64,000 nucleotides of DNA. Source: Tetrahymena thermophila SB210. Its lineage: Eukaryota; Ciliophora; Oligohymenophorea; Hymenostomatida; Tetrahymenidae. Shown here one piece after another: positions 13,601 through 24,120 of this stretch. A model generated the notes under the pieces. The model was not told the DNA's origin. It made no database searches and saw nothing but the letters and a program-made list of their open reading frames with translations. Location: NCBI RefSeq assembly GCF_000189635.1, contig NW_002476149.1:124001-188000 (forward strand). The letters are read 5' to 3'. Position numbers and translations under genes: made by a program. The number at the start of each line of letters is the position of its first letter. Within the stretch, counting starts at the first letter, position 1.

Positions 13601-15508
13601 AGATGAAATTCTTGATAAAATAAAGCACATTGACGAATAAATAATTAAACATTAAAAAATTCAAAACATGTAAAAAGATGATGATATTTCGCAACTCAAA
13701 TAATAGAACAAAATGATTATCGCAAACAGCAATTTAGATAGCAATATTAATAATGCTTAATCTAATATATAAAATAGGAGTAGCCACATCTCATAAAGGT
13801 CTAATGTTGATGACACACCCATTAAAAAAATTTAGCAAAATAGCTTTCAGTTATAACCATCATCAGATAATAATATTTAATTACCGATATCTTAATAGCC
13901 TATTATAAATAAAAATGAGAAATAACAAATCAAGAGATCAGAATCTAATACTTCAATAAGGAGATAGGGATCTAATAAAAAAATAGAGGGATTTGTTATA
14001 CAAAGTAATGAGGTTTCTCTATAATAATGCAATATGTCTAATCCTAATACAAGTGTTAGTACTACAGCTTAGGTAACTGCAAAAAATACACAATCTCAGA
14101 ACTACTTGAATATTGGAACTAATAAATTTTTGAATCATTTCAAAGACTCTTTTGTTAATAAAAATTCAAAAATATCTGATTTCTCAAATGATATTACTTA
14201 AGCCTAGAAATAATTAATGAATAAGGGATATAACAAAAATTATAAATAATACACAAGTGCTGTCAGCTAGCCAACAAGTAGCCGTTCAACAAATAACATG
14301 TAAATTTATAATTTCAGTGAATATTTATTCAAAATTAAATTTTTTAATTAAATATAGAAAAAAGAAAGATTTGAAGATATCAAATTTTTTGGATAAAAGT
14401 TAAGAGAGCAGATAAACTTGCTAAAGCAGTACAACTGCAAATAAAAATAAGCACTTGAAATACGATTTTTTGTAGAAAAAACAAGAGGGAGAGTCAATAA
14501 TTGATCTTTCAAAGTCAAAAAATAGTCTCAACTTCAACAATACTAAAGAAAATTTAGTAAATGAACCTTTAGGTGTTATCAATCTTTTTGAAATTAAAGT
14601 AAGATTTTTTATAAAAAATTTTCATAATTAATTTTATAATTTTCAGTAGAATAAAAAAAGAGATAGTAGTATTCTAAATAAACATTAATAAAGAGATGAT
14701 GTTATTTATAGTTAATCCCCAACATAAAATCACTATTTTAGAGTAGCAGATAAATTGAAAGAATATGAAACCAAAGAATTTACATTAGATAGTAAAAAAT
14801 ATAATACATAATCAAGAAATAGAGATTAATAGAGCAATACAAAAGGAATAAGCATGGCAGATTATTCTGCAACTGACTATGAAAGTAAATAGAGTGCTAA
14901 ATTTAATTCTGTACTTCAAGACATGAGTAACTTTCATTCTGATTCTAAAAACATCGGGTTTACGTTGATACCTCCAACATAAGTAAAGAAATCAAAATTT
15001 TGAATATAAATTTAAATATATTTAATAAAAACAAGGAATTGGATTTAGAAGCAGAGCACAACAAAAGATTAATGAAATAAAATAAAATATAAGAGTACAA
15101 CAACAATCCCTATCTTCTCAAAAAAGAAGAAGAAGTAAGCTTTTAGGAAGGAAAATAGAATGTTTAAATAAAAGGAAATAAATACCAATTTAGCTTTGAG
15201 AATAATTTTGACCAAGAAGACAAAATTCCAAGCTGCTCATTTGCATCGAAAAATTATGAAGGTAATGGATTTGCTTATGATTTTTCTCCAATACCAGCTA
15301 AAAACAAAGTAGACGATAATCTCAGCGAAATTTCTCATAACTACCTCCAAGAACAATGTAAATAACATATATATTAATTATGTCAAATAAAAAGCATATT
15401 TTTAAATAAATAGAAGAATAGCTTACCTAGATGCAAGCAAAATAATTTAACCGACTTGAGAAATTAGAGGAAAAGCTTGCAAAAAAGAAATAGTAGTAGA
15501 ACTATTGA
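10622..15508 (+). CDS. Large Gln/Asn/Ser-rich low-complexity protein, unknown function
   Basis: Seven exons with matching phases: 10622-12186, 12240-12953, 13031-14299, 14358-14598, 14647-14982, 15036-15357, 15414-15508 (1513 residues). It has no recognisable globular domain. The sequence is dominated by Gln (mostly TAA/TAG), Asn, Ser, Thr and Lys with scattered SP/TP dipeptides, so extensive disorder and phosphorylation are likely (inference). Short charged stretches around 12640-12950 and 13600-13700 and the final exon (LEKLEEKLAKKK) look helical or coiled-coil. Intron 5 ends in AAG; using the later TAG at 15048 would shift the frame and end the protein early, but the frame downstream of the AAG choice stays open and charged to the final TGA. 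That is why I prefer it. Confidence 0.75.
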
Positions 15509-16385
15509 AATGAATAAAATGTATCTCAAATTATGAAATATATTTATTTTAAAATTATATTATCACTTACTAAATAAATAAAAAGTACTATAATTTATTA
15601 TATCTTAAGATTAACCAACACTTTATAAGTTCCTATTTATATATTTACTTATTTCCGTAATAATTAATTGGTTCAAATATTCAAACTATAATTGCTTTAT
15701 CTTATTAAAAATTTGCAATAACCATTATCCTTTATTTTAAAAAATAGTTTTTGCTTTCTTTAATTCTTAATTTAATTTTAAGTTGTTAAGGATTGAAATT
15801 TTTTATTTACTCAATTGCGTTTGTTTTCATTCTTAAAAATTTTTCATTTTTATAATTTTTAAAAAATTAAAAAATAGTTTATTTTTAATTTGTGAAAAAT
15901 AATTTATTTAATGAATTTAAAATGTTTACTAAAACAATTAAAAATAGTTATATAAAGTAGAAACACATTAATTAACTAATCTAATTATATAATTATAATT
16001 GAATTATACTTGAGTGGATATGACTTGTTTTTAATTTTATGCAATTAATTAATTAATTATTTATTTTATTTTTTGATTAAAGATAAATTAATTTACATTA
16101 ATTATTCATTATAGCTAATTTTTTAATTTTAACAGTTTTTTCTAAATAAATGAATTATTTCTAAAGGTATTTATTCTTTAATATATTTTGTTTTGCAGTA
16201 TTATATTATATATTATTATCATATTTTCAATATTTTGGTCTATTTAAATTATTTTTAGCATATATTATCTTATGAGAGTAGTATTTTCATATTTATTTAG
16301 ATAGTTAGTTATCAACATTTTTTATTTAAACAGTTTTTTATATTTACTTTTATATCATACTATTGTTTTTACCTCAATCTTTTTT
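15509..16385. other. Convergent AT-rich spacer
   Basis: Lies between the 3' ends of the Q/N-rich gene and the calcineurin B-like gene. Only homopolymer and TTAA/ATTA runs are seen; no gene. Confidence 0.5.
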
Positions 16386-17314
16386 TCACATTTATTCTTA
16401 CATTTGTAATACGAGCTATTTTAATTATAAATTGTTTTAATCTCCTTAAAAATATAAGAAATAAAAATAATTAATTACGCTTTTAAATTCTTAATAATCA
16501 AAATAGTTTTCATTTTTAAGCTTGTATTAAGAAAATAGAGTGTCAATTATATCTTTGAGCTAAAACTTTTTTATTTCATTATTTACAAGAAGGCTAAATA
16601 CATTTTCTACATCTTGTTTGCTTATTACTCCATCTTCATCAGTATCATACACTTTAAAGTAAACTTAGTTGTTTGTTAAAAATGAATTAGTTAATTAATT
16701 AATTTATCCGTTAGTAGCTTTGTAAATTTGTTAGTAATTAAGAAAAATCAAAATTGAAAATAGAAAATAAGGAATTTATTTATTTATTTTTTTATAATTC
16801 ATTACATTTTATCTTTGCTTCTTAGTTGTTGCTATTGAAAGTATTTAAGTTCTAAATTAATTTAATAGATTTGGTATTAAATACATTTTTGTTTCAATTT
16901 AATTTACTGATATAAATGTTGTGAAATCTACTGATGGGTTTATTTAAGAATGTGACAATGATTTTGCTACTCTCTCTCCTTTTTCATTTACAAAATTTGC
17001 TAAGTTTTTTATTTTTTATACGTTGGCTATATAAATAAATACCTAGTGGGTTCTAGCTTATTTCTGGTAATCTCTACATATCAAAGTAGTTAACATTTCC
17101 TTTACTAACTTTATCTAGCTTTTAATATTTCCTAAAAATCTTTCTCACATCTTTTTCATCAACTACATTGTATATGTTATTAAAAATGTAATTAATTTTT
17201 TGAAAACAAAATTTAATCCAAAAAAAAGATCAAAAGAGTATCAAAATCTATACAATTAGTGCATTAAGATATTTATTAAACTTCTAGAGGTGTTAATCCT
17301 ACAGTATTCCCCAT
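16386..17314 (-). CDS. Calcineurin B-like EF-hand protein
   Basis: Five exons: 17314-17254, 17162-17043, 16999-16908, 16851-16806, 16663-16386; 198 residues (calcineurin B is ~170). It starts MGNT, a likely N-myristoylation site, and follows the calcineurin B plan: an N-terminal pseudo EF-hand, the ISQNPLA segment (equivalent of AINPLG), a DFTTFIS helix, then KFYFKVYDTDEDG. Only one calcium loop is intact, residues 113-124 (D113, D115, D117, I120), with Asp instead of Glu at position 12. The first two loops and the fourth lack key acidic residues. So it may be a regulatory subunit with weak or single-site calcium binding (inference); a CIB or CBL-like role is possible. Intron 4 ends in AAG and intron 2 is only 43 bp. 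An extra ~25-residue tail follows the last EF-hand. Confidence 0.8.
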
Positions 17315-17898
17315 ATTAGCTATATAATAAACTAACTCTTTTTATAATCAAATTGATACTGTTTAAGATAATATTTGTTTATGAAAATTTGATACTGGCT
17401 TTTTTCAATTATTTTAAAATTAAAAGAAAGATTAATAGATTTTTAGTTTATTTATTTGTTTGTTTGTTAATTCTTTTCATATGTATCTGTTATTGCTGAT
17501 TAATTAATTAAATTTGGCATAAGTAAATCCTTTGCAATCAAACAACTTTCTTCCTAATTTAAAAATATTTTCTCAACAAATTGCATTTCATTAAAGCTTA
17601 GAATTAAAATATCTAAAATATTATCTTGTGTTGATAATCATTCTATTTAATGACTTTTTAAAATAAATTTAATTATTTTAAATTTTTTCTTAATTATTTA
17701 GAATTCTAAATTATTATTAATAATTAGTTTTAGAGCTTGCAACAATACTGATTAATCAATTAATTGATTAATGGATGATTAAAAGCTTTTACTATTGATT
17801 TTAGTTTGCATTTTGAACTGAGTAGAAAAGTGAAAATTAAGATAATTAATTTATAAGTAATTTATTTTTGTTTAAGAGAAGTTCAGAGAAGAATAGCA
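17315..17898. other. Divergent spacer
   Basis: Between the starts of the calcineurin B-like gene and the small plus-strand gene. AT-rich with TTAATTAATT runs; no feature recognised. Both promoters should lie here. Confidence 0.45.
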
Positions 17899-18299
17899 AT
17901 GAACATTAGATACGGCGTTAAGCTTTTTAATAACTTTAATAAGATTTCTAAGCAATCACAAAACTTTAAGTAGGTCTTCAATCAACCTAAATTTTAGGCA
18001 GTTACCATTAAAAAAAATATGTATGAAAACTTCTTTTTTGATCTATGAAAATTCTTTCAATCATAATATTTCTCTCTGTATTAATGAATAAATAATTTAC
18101 GATCAAATAAAAGGGAAAACAGCATTACTATTGCAAAGGATTCCGTTGCCCCCGCTTTAACTATTGCAACCCTCTTCACTGGCTTTAGACTTAATACTGG
18201 ATGCTTCTGTCTTGATGATTCCCAAGGTTTCTATTATTTTTTATAAATTTTCCAAAAAATAATCTAACATTGTTAAAATTAGATGATGAAGGTAAATGA
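17899..18299 (+). CDS. Small protein of unknown function, three-exon model
   Basis: Model: 17899-18020, 18114-18226, 18283-18299, 83 residues. The first exon is basic and Phe/Asn-rich, like a mitochondrial presequence (MNIRYGVKLFNN). The second exon has a mildly hydrophobic, higher-GC segment (APALTIATLFTGFRL) followed by CFCLDDSQ; the end is DDEGK then TGA. The second exon's composition differs clearly from spacer, which supports real coding. Intron 1 ends in AAG, and intron 2 starts GTTTCT, which is unusual here. If GTAAAT at 18292 is used as a donor instead, the protein would continue. Not recognised; mitochondrial location is inference only. Confidence 0.5.
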
Positions 18300-18508
18300 A
18301 TAAATTTGTTTTAAATATCAGAAGAAATAGCATAGATTTACAAACTTTAGCAGAAAAAGACAATTAATGATAATGCATATATAATAATGAAACTAAATAG
18401 CACAAATAAATTAAAAAATTTTAGAAACTAACTTAAGCACAACAAAAATATTATTTTTGAAATCTTATATTAAACACTTTATAATTCTACCGACCTTTGC
18501 ATTAATAG

Positions 18509-18682
18509 ATGATGGTAAATATAATTTAATTTAAATAGAAAATTCTAGATTCACTTTTAAAATTTAAAACGAAATTATAGGCGCAAGTTCAAGAAACTCA
18601 GACGGGAATACCTGAGAGTGATTTAGCATAACTCGCTAATGAAGCTTTGATACCAAGAGATGAGATTTAACTAATTAATTGA
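18509..18682 (+). CDS. Possible small ORF (57 residues) or 3' exon of the preceding gene
   Basis: Opens with two consecutive ATG codons and ends in TGA at 18680-18682. The later part (KLQAQVQETQTGIPESDL) is polar and richer in GC than the surroundings, more like coding DNA than spacer. It could be an independent small gene or the last exon of the gene starting at 17899, but no splice combination I tried joins them with a clean frame. Function unknown. Confidence 0.35.
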
Positions 18683-19180
18683 CCCATTATACTTCGTTTA
18701 ATATATAAATTTTTTATATTTGTAAGATTTAAAATCTCTTGGGATCCAAATATTTAAATGTAATTAAAAAATTAATTTCTTATTTACGGTAAAATAGTGA
18801 TTCATAATATCAAAAAAAAATCATATAATAACTGTTTAAATAAATAATTTATTTTTTTACAGTATTCAAATAAGCTCACATTTTCAAAAAATATTTGCAT
18901 TTATTAAGTCTAAAAAGTACAAAAATGCTAAAATTGTTTTAAATGTTAAAAAAAATAACAAAACACATAAAATTTTGATAATTTATTTAAAAACATGTAT
19001 TTAAAATGATAAATAAGAAATAAAATAATTTTGAATTATATTTTTAAGGAATTTTAACTAAAAAAATTTTATTCAGTTTATCCCTAATAAATTTACATAA
19101 ATGAAAATAAAACAAGTATATATACAAATAAATCATTAAACTGTTATAAAAAACCCAAATTAGAATTTTTCAATAAATTT
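18683..19180. other. Convergent AT-rich spacer
   Basis: Nothing recognised between the small plus-strand ORF and the 3' end of the exonuclease gene. Confidence 0.5.
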
Positions 19181-21100
19181 TCATTTATTTTAATCATTTT
19201 AGTTTTCATTATTTTTCTATTTATCAAGCTCGTATTCTTTAATATATATGTCTATTAATTTCAATTTTTCTTTTCTGCTAATTGTGCTTGGTTTTCCTAA
19301 TTTTATTTATTAGTCTTTTGAGAAATTATAACCTAGTTGTAACAGTTTCTAGCCAACTTTTGCTTAGTTCATAGAATCATCAGCTCCACAGTGCTTTTAA
19401 CCTTCAAATTTCATATCTAGAATTTAAAGCATTTGGGATAAAGATGAAGGAGCTTTATTAGCTATTTCAACAGGGAAAACAGATTTAAGACAAATGTATT
19501 TCTCAAAAATAGGTGGAACTTTTATTTTCTTAAAAGAGGTTTCATTAAACAGAAATGTTGAATCACTATCACAGTCATAAATTACAGCACATTTATCTAT
19601 ACCTACTTTTAGATATTTTTCTAAGAAGTTTTATACATTTACTAGTACTTATTAAAGAATAGGGGCATTTTTAACTTAAGTATCAGTAATTTTTGTTAAT
19701 CTAGTTATAAATTTTGTTATATTATTGCTTGGTTTAACATAGGAAACAAAAGAATCTACAATTTCTTTACTATTTACATCAATAACATGTAATGGAAATT
19801 CAATTATTTCAAATTTTTTATTAAAGAAATTGCACTCAAAATCAATGAAAAATAAATACTAGAAATCATTCTACCCAACATTTTTTTTCATTCTGCTAAT
19901 TCCTGGAAATTTCTATGCTCCACAAGCTTAACAATTTTACATATCCCATTGAATTTTTACTTTACAGCCTTTACAAATCCAATATACATCTTTAAAGTTA
20001 TTTTAATTATTATTTTTCTTCTTTTTTTAATTTTGATTTTATAAGTTTTAGTTATTTTCTTATTAATTATTGCTTTGAATACAATTTTTTTACCCATTTT
20101 TCATTTATTTATCCATATTTTTTTACTGATCTTTTTGTTGCATTTCTTAAACAATAATTTTATCTCTCTTATTCTACTCTTCCATTTTTAAAAAAATTTA
20201 ATCTTCTTGAACTTTTATTGGGTTAAATTAATTGTTTATTTATTTATTTTGATTGTTTTGCTGACTTTAAAAATTGTGATTACTACCTGATTATTATATT
20301 ATTTAATTATTATTATTATAAACCTATTTATCTAAGATTTGGTTATTTACTTTAAAGTACTATTATTTTTTAGGAACATTTACTATTTTTTATTAGTCAT
20401 ATCTATTTACCTAGTAATTTTATTGATATTATTATTAGTTGAAGTTGAAGCTTTTTTAAGCTTAAGAAACTTAATATTATTTCTAAAAACCTTTGTTATT
20501 GATTAAATTATCTAGTTCCTATAAATTTCTGATAATATCTTGGTCATTTTTACTTTAATATTAGATATTTGTATTTACCTAATAATTTTATTGATATTAT
20601 TAGGTGAAGTTGAAGCTTTTTTAACCTTAAGAAACTTAATCATAGTTCAAAAAACTTTTGTTATTGATTAAATTATCTAGTTCCTATAAATTTTTGATAA
20701 TATCTTCCTAATTTTTGCTTTATTATTAACTATTTCTATTTACCTAATCATTTTATTAACATTATTAGTTGAAATTTTAGTTTTTTTAATCAGAATCTTA
20801 ATTTTAGTTCTAAACATTTTTGTTATTGATTAAATTATTTAGTTCCTATAAATTTCTGATAATGTCTTCCTCATTTTTGTTTGAATAACTCAACTAGTTG
20901 CTTTATTATAAGCTCATATTATAATTTTAATTATTTTCTAGCTGATTAAAATATTCATTTCCATTTTATTATTTTCTTACATAAAAAACCTATTGATTTT
21001 GTTTACTTGGTAATTAATCAGTTGCTTGTTGATTTTTTCTCACATATTAAATGTGGTTTTGCTGCTTGTTTTAAAATTTTTCATAATTGTTATTCTTCAT
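19181..21100 (-). CDS. ERI1-type 3'-5' exonuclease with RanBP2-like zinc finger and Q/N-rich repeats
   Basis: Single exon, 639 residues. Residues ~1-330 are Gln/Asn-rich and include three copies of a ~54-residue unit around DIIRNLQELDNLINNK (about residues 73, 128 and 183). Residues 374-393 form a W-x-C-x2-C-x10-C-x2-C finger (W374, C376, C379, C390, C393) like RanBP2-type fingers. Residues ~415-600 are a DEDDh exonuclease of the ERI1/3'hExo class: FIDFEC with D420 and E422, EFPLHVIDV, RLTKIT, an Asp near 509-513, and H570-C-G-A-D-D-S-M-N-Q, matching the family's H-x4-D motif. Known family roles: trimming histone mRNA, 5.8S rRNA and siRNAs. In ciliates a small-RNA link is attractive but is inference. 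It ends about 680 bp from the start of the mannose isomerase gene's 3' side. Confidence 0.88.
20430..20890 (-). repeat. Three tandem ~162-165 bp coding repeats inside the exonuclease gene
   Basis: Near-identical blocks begin at about 20495, 20660 and 20822 on the plus strand (165 and 162 bp apart). Each encodes a DII(R/K)NLQEL(D/N)NLINNK helix-like segment followed by a QQYQQN-type Gln/Asn tract. Spacing is a multiple of three, so the frame is kept. Confidence 0.85.
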
Positions 21101-21861
21101 TTGAATATATTTCTAAAGTTTTTATTGTTTGTGTAGTTTATTTTTTTAATAATTGTGTGTTTGATAAAATAATTAAATAATTGATTTTTAATTTTTTTAA
21201 TAATAAAAGATATAGTTTGCTCAATTTAATTTAAGACACTTTAAAAATAAAAGAATTTCATTTAAATTCTGTACATTTCTTATCCTATATTCTTCTTTTA
21301 CTTAATAATGGTACAACATTTATTCAAATAAAATTTCTATATGAATTTTTTATAATTTTATTAGAAATAAAATCATTAAATTAATTTTCTGTCTACTTGA
21401 TTTACTATGGCTTATTTAGTGTAATAGACACAAATTCTTTTAGACTAGACTCTTTAGTACATTTTTATAAAATAGTTTTAATAATTCAAATATACCATAA
21501 CTCTCACAAAATCCGAAATTTATCAAAACAAATCTTTTTATTAAAATCTAGTTTTCATTAGGACCAGGTATTTAAAAAAATATCTACAAAAAATACTGAA
21601 TTACACATATAAAATACATTATATATGTATGTATTTATTTATTTAGTTATTTCACTTAATAAAATAAATGCATTAACTTTATAATTAAGAACAAAATTAT
21701 TTATTTATTTTTAAAAAATTTTTGGTAAATATTTCTAATAATAATATTAAGAATAAGCATTATTAATAAATAAAAATAAACTATTTTAAATTAAACAATA
21801 TATTTTTATGTTGCCTTTTTCTCTCTTTTTTGAAAGAGAATATTATGTAATTTAATTTTAA
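21101..21861. other. AT-rich spacer
   Basis: Upstream of the exonuclease gene and downstream of the isomerase gene; short poly(A/T) runs only. Confidence 0.5.
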
Positions 21862-23235
21862 TCAATATCTACTATAGCAAACAAATACTACTAAGTTTTA
21901 GGAGTTTTTGAATGAAAACTCAATATTTGCAGGAACGAAGTAGGTGTCTCCTTTAAGTATATTAACACTATTTTCTTCATCGACATATGCTACAGCTTAA
22001 CCTTAAATAACTATGAATATGCTTCCACTTTCTAATTTAACTGTTTTTTAGAGGTCTCCTTCTTTTGATGAGATTTTAAGACAGCTAAAATCTTTGTAGT
22101 CTTCTGGGCTATACAATTCAATAATTTAACCTTTATTTTTATCTTCAAAAGTAACTTTTTGGCGAAGAATTGATGGATCTTTCATTTCGTAGGTAAGCAT
22201 CTAAAAATTATTAATAACTAATTAGATATAAAAAATTAAATTTGTAAATATACGTTGCATAGTGTGACTTTATCCTTGAATTTTGGAGTTAGACCTGCTC
22301 TAACTACGTTATCAGACGCAGCCATACCTATTTTTAAAAATCAAATTATAATTTATCATTAATTTATATGATAATTTCTAGTGTAATATTTATTTTTTAC
22401 ATTCAATGCAATCTCCTGATATGTAAGCATGAGGTTCATTAGCTGCCATGACAAGACAATCACCTTCCTTCATTTTAAAATAATTGAGTAAATAGCTAAC
22501 AAAAATTCCAACGTCGTTTGGATATTACTCATTTAGTTTGATAACCAATAGATCTCTTTCATTTTTATCTTGCTTAAGTTAAACTCTATTAATTAATTTT
22601 TTCACTTATTCTGTTATGTGGTCTTAAGAAGCGTCAAATAAAGCAGTAAATATACTTTTAAGATCTTCTTTAGATTTATTTGAAACAAATTTATCAATTA
22701 GTTCTTGATTGTTTATAACCTCTTTGAGTTCAGGAGTAGCTTTTAGATTTTCAACTATCTCATCAGCCTTACAAAAGTTACATAGGGCTTCATAATCAGT
22801 CAAAGCTATGCACATTTCAGGTTTGTGGTTAGGATCTTTATAAATATTTGGAAATTCTTTAAATAGTTTTTTAGCTAACTCAATATCTGGGTGAGCTTAA
22901 ATACTTAAAGCCTTGTTAACACTTAATATTTTAAACAAGAAAGGCAGCTAATCTTATAAATTATACTTTTCTTTTACTTCTTTGCCTAAGTAAGCATCCG
23001 GTTATGTAGCTATCAGATCCCCTAATTTAACTTTCTAATTATTTTCTGTAATTGCTATTGAAGGACAGTTTACATGTGTGCCCATCCAAAGTTCAGCGTA
23101 TGCTTAGTTTAATTATAAACTTTCATTCCAACATTTGACCATCTGATAAACTTAGCTGCTTTCTCCAATTTTACCCCATTCATAATTTTAGTATCCAGCT
23201 AAAATTTTGAAAAGCTTTTTATTTATTTTGTCCAT
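21862..23235 (-). CDS. Mannose-6-phosphate isomerase (type I)
   Basis: Three exons: 23235-22401, 22327-22254, 22200-21862; 415 residues, the usual size for type I phosphomannose isomerases. Introns are 73 and 53 bp. Family signatures are all present: YEWGK near the start, ELWMGTH, the zinc-binding QAHPD (Q113, H115), NHKPEM, and the block NEPHAYISGDCIECMAASDN followed by NVVRAGLTPKFKD. Reaction: interconverts fructose-6-phosphate and mannose-6-phosphate in the cytosol, feeding GDP-mannose for glycoprotein and GPI synthesis. The C-terminal cupin part (ESGSIFIVIQG, KGDTYFVPA) is complete. In Tetrahymena-like ciliates with abundant GPI-anchored surface proteins this is an expected housekeeping gene. 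Confidence 0.95.
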
Positions 23236-24120
23236 TTGATTTAAGGAATATGCTAATTAAATAAATATCTTTTTATTGTTTATATATTCTATCTATTTTA
23301 AAGTAATCAAATCAAGTTAATAGGATTTTTAATCATAGAACTTTCAACAATAAATAAATTTTTAAATTTATCAATAAACTATTTTTTTTCAAAAAATAAA
23401 TAAAAAAATATTTTCTCATTTTTAATAAAGTAAATATTTTGATCTCGATCTTAATAATATTATGATTTTTAATAAAATAATTAATTTGTTATTAATTATT
23501 CATAAAATAGTGTTTTACCTGCTTTTTGATATAATAACTTAACTAATCCTTTAAATTATATTGTGTTTTTCTTAAAATAACTTGTTATAACAACTTATAT
23601 TAAAATATTTATTTAAATTATTGTAAAACTTGAGGCAATCAATAATACTAAATATTTAATATGCTTAATTCTTAAAAATTAATTTAAAGTGAATTAACAA
23701 AGCTCATCTAAATCCTAAATTATTTTAAATTTTATTTATCATTTATAGTTATTAGTTAGCTCATTTATCTTTTAGATTCCTCCTACCTATCCTATTAACC
23801 CCAAAAATTATTTTCAAATAAGAGTATGAAATGGGAGAGGGTTCTCATTTATATGGATTGGTAATATTTATAAAATTACAATTAAATAGTTAATTATTTA
23901 GTATAGGATTTATAAAATACATAAACAGATGCATGCTGATCATCAATACAATATAAAGCTAATTTAGCCAATTTATAAATTGCAAACAAATAAATTATTA
24001 GCGAAAATTATAATATTAGGGTTTTAATTCTTATACAAATATCAACAAATTAGCAACAGGAATTTAAGGATACCTTGAAATTTGGCATTTAGGAGTAATT
24101 CTATCAATAAATAGTTGCAA
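23236..24120. other. Divergent spacer
   Basis: Between the starts of mannose-6-phosphate isomerase (minus) and the P4-ATPase (plus); should hold both promoters. A slightly GC-richer patch near 23775-23870 has no recognised motif. Confidence 0.45.
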
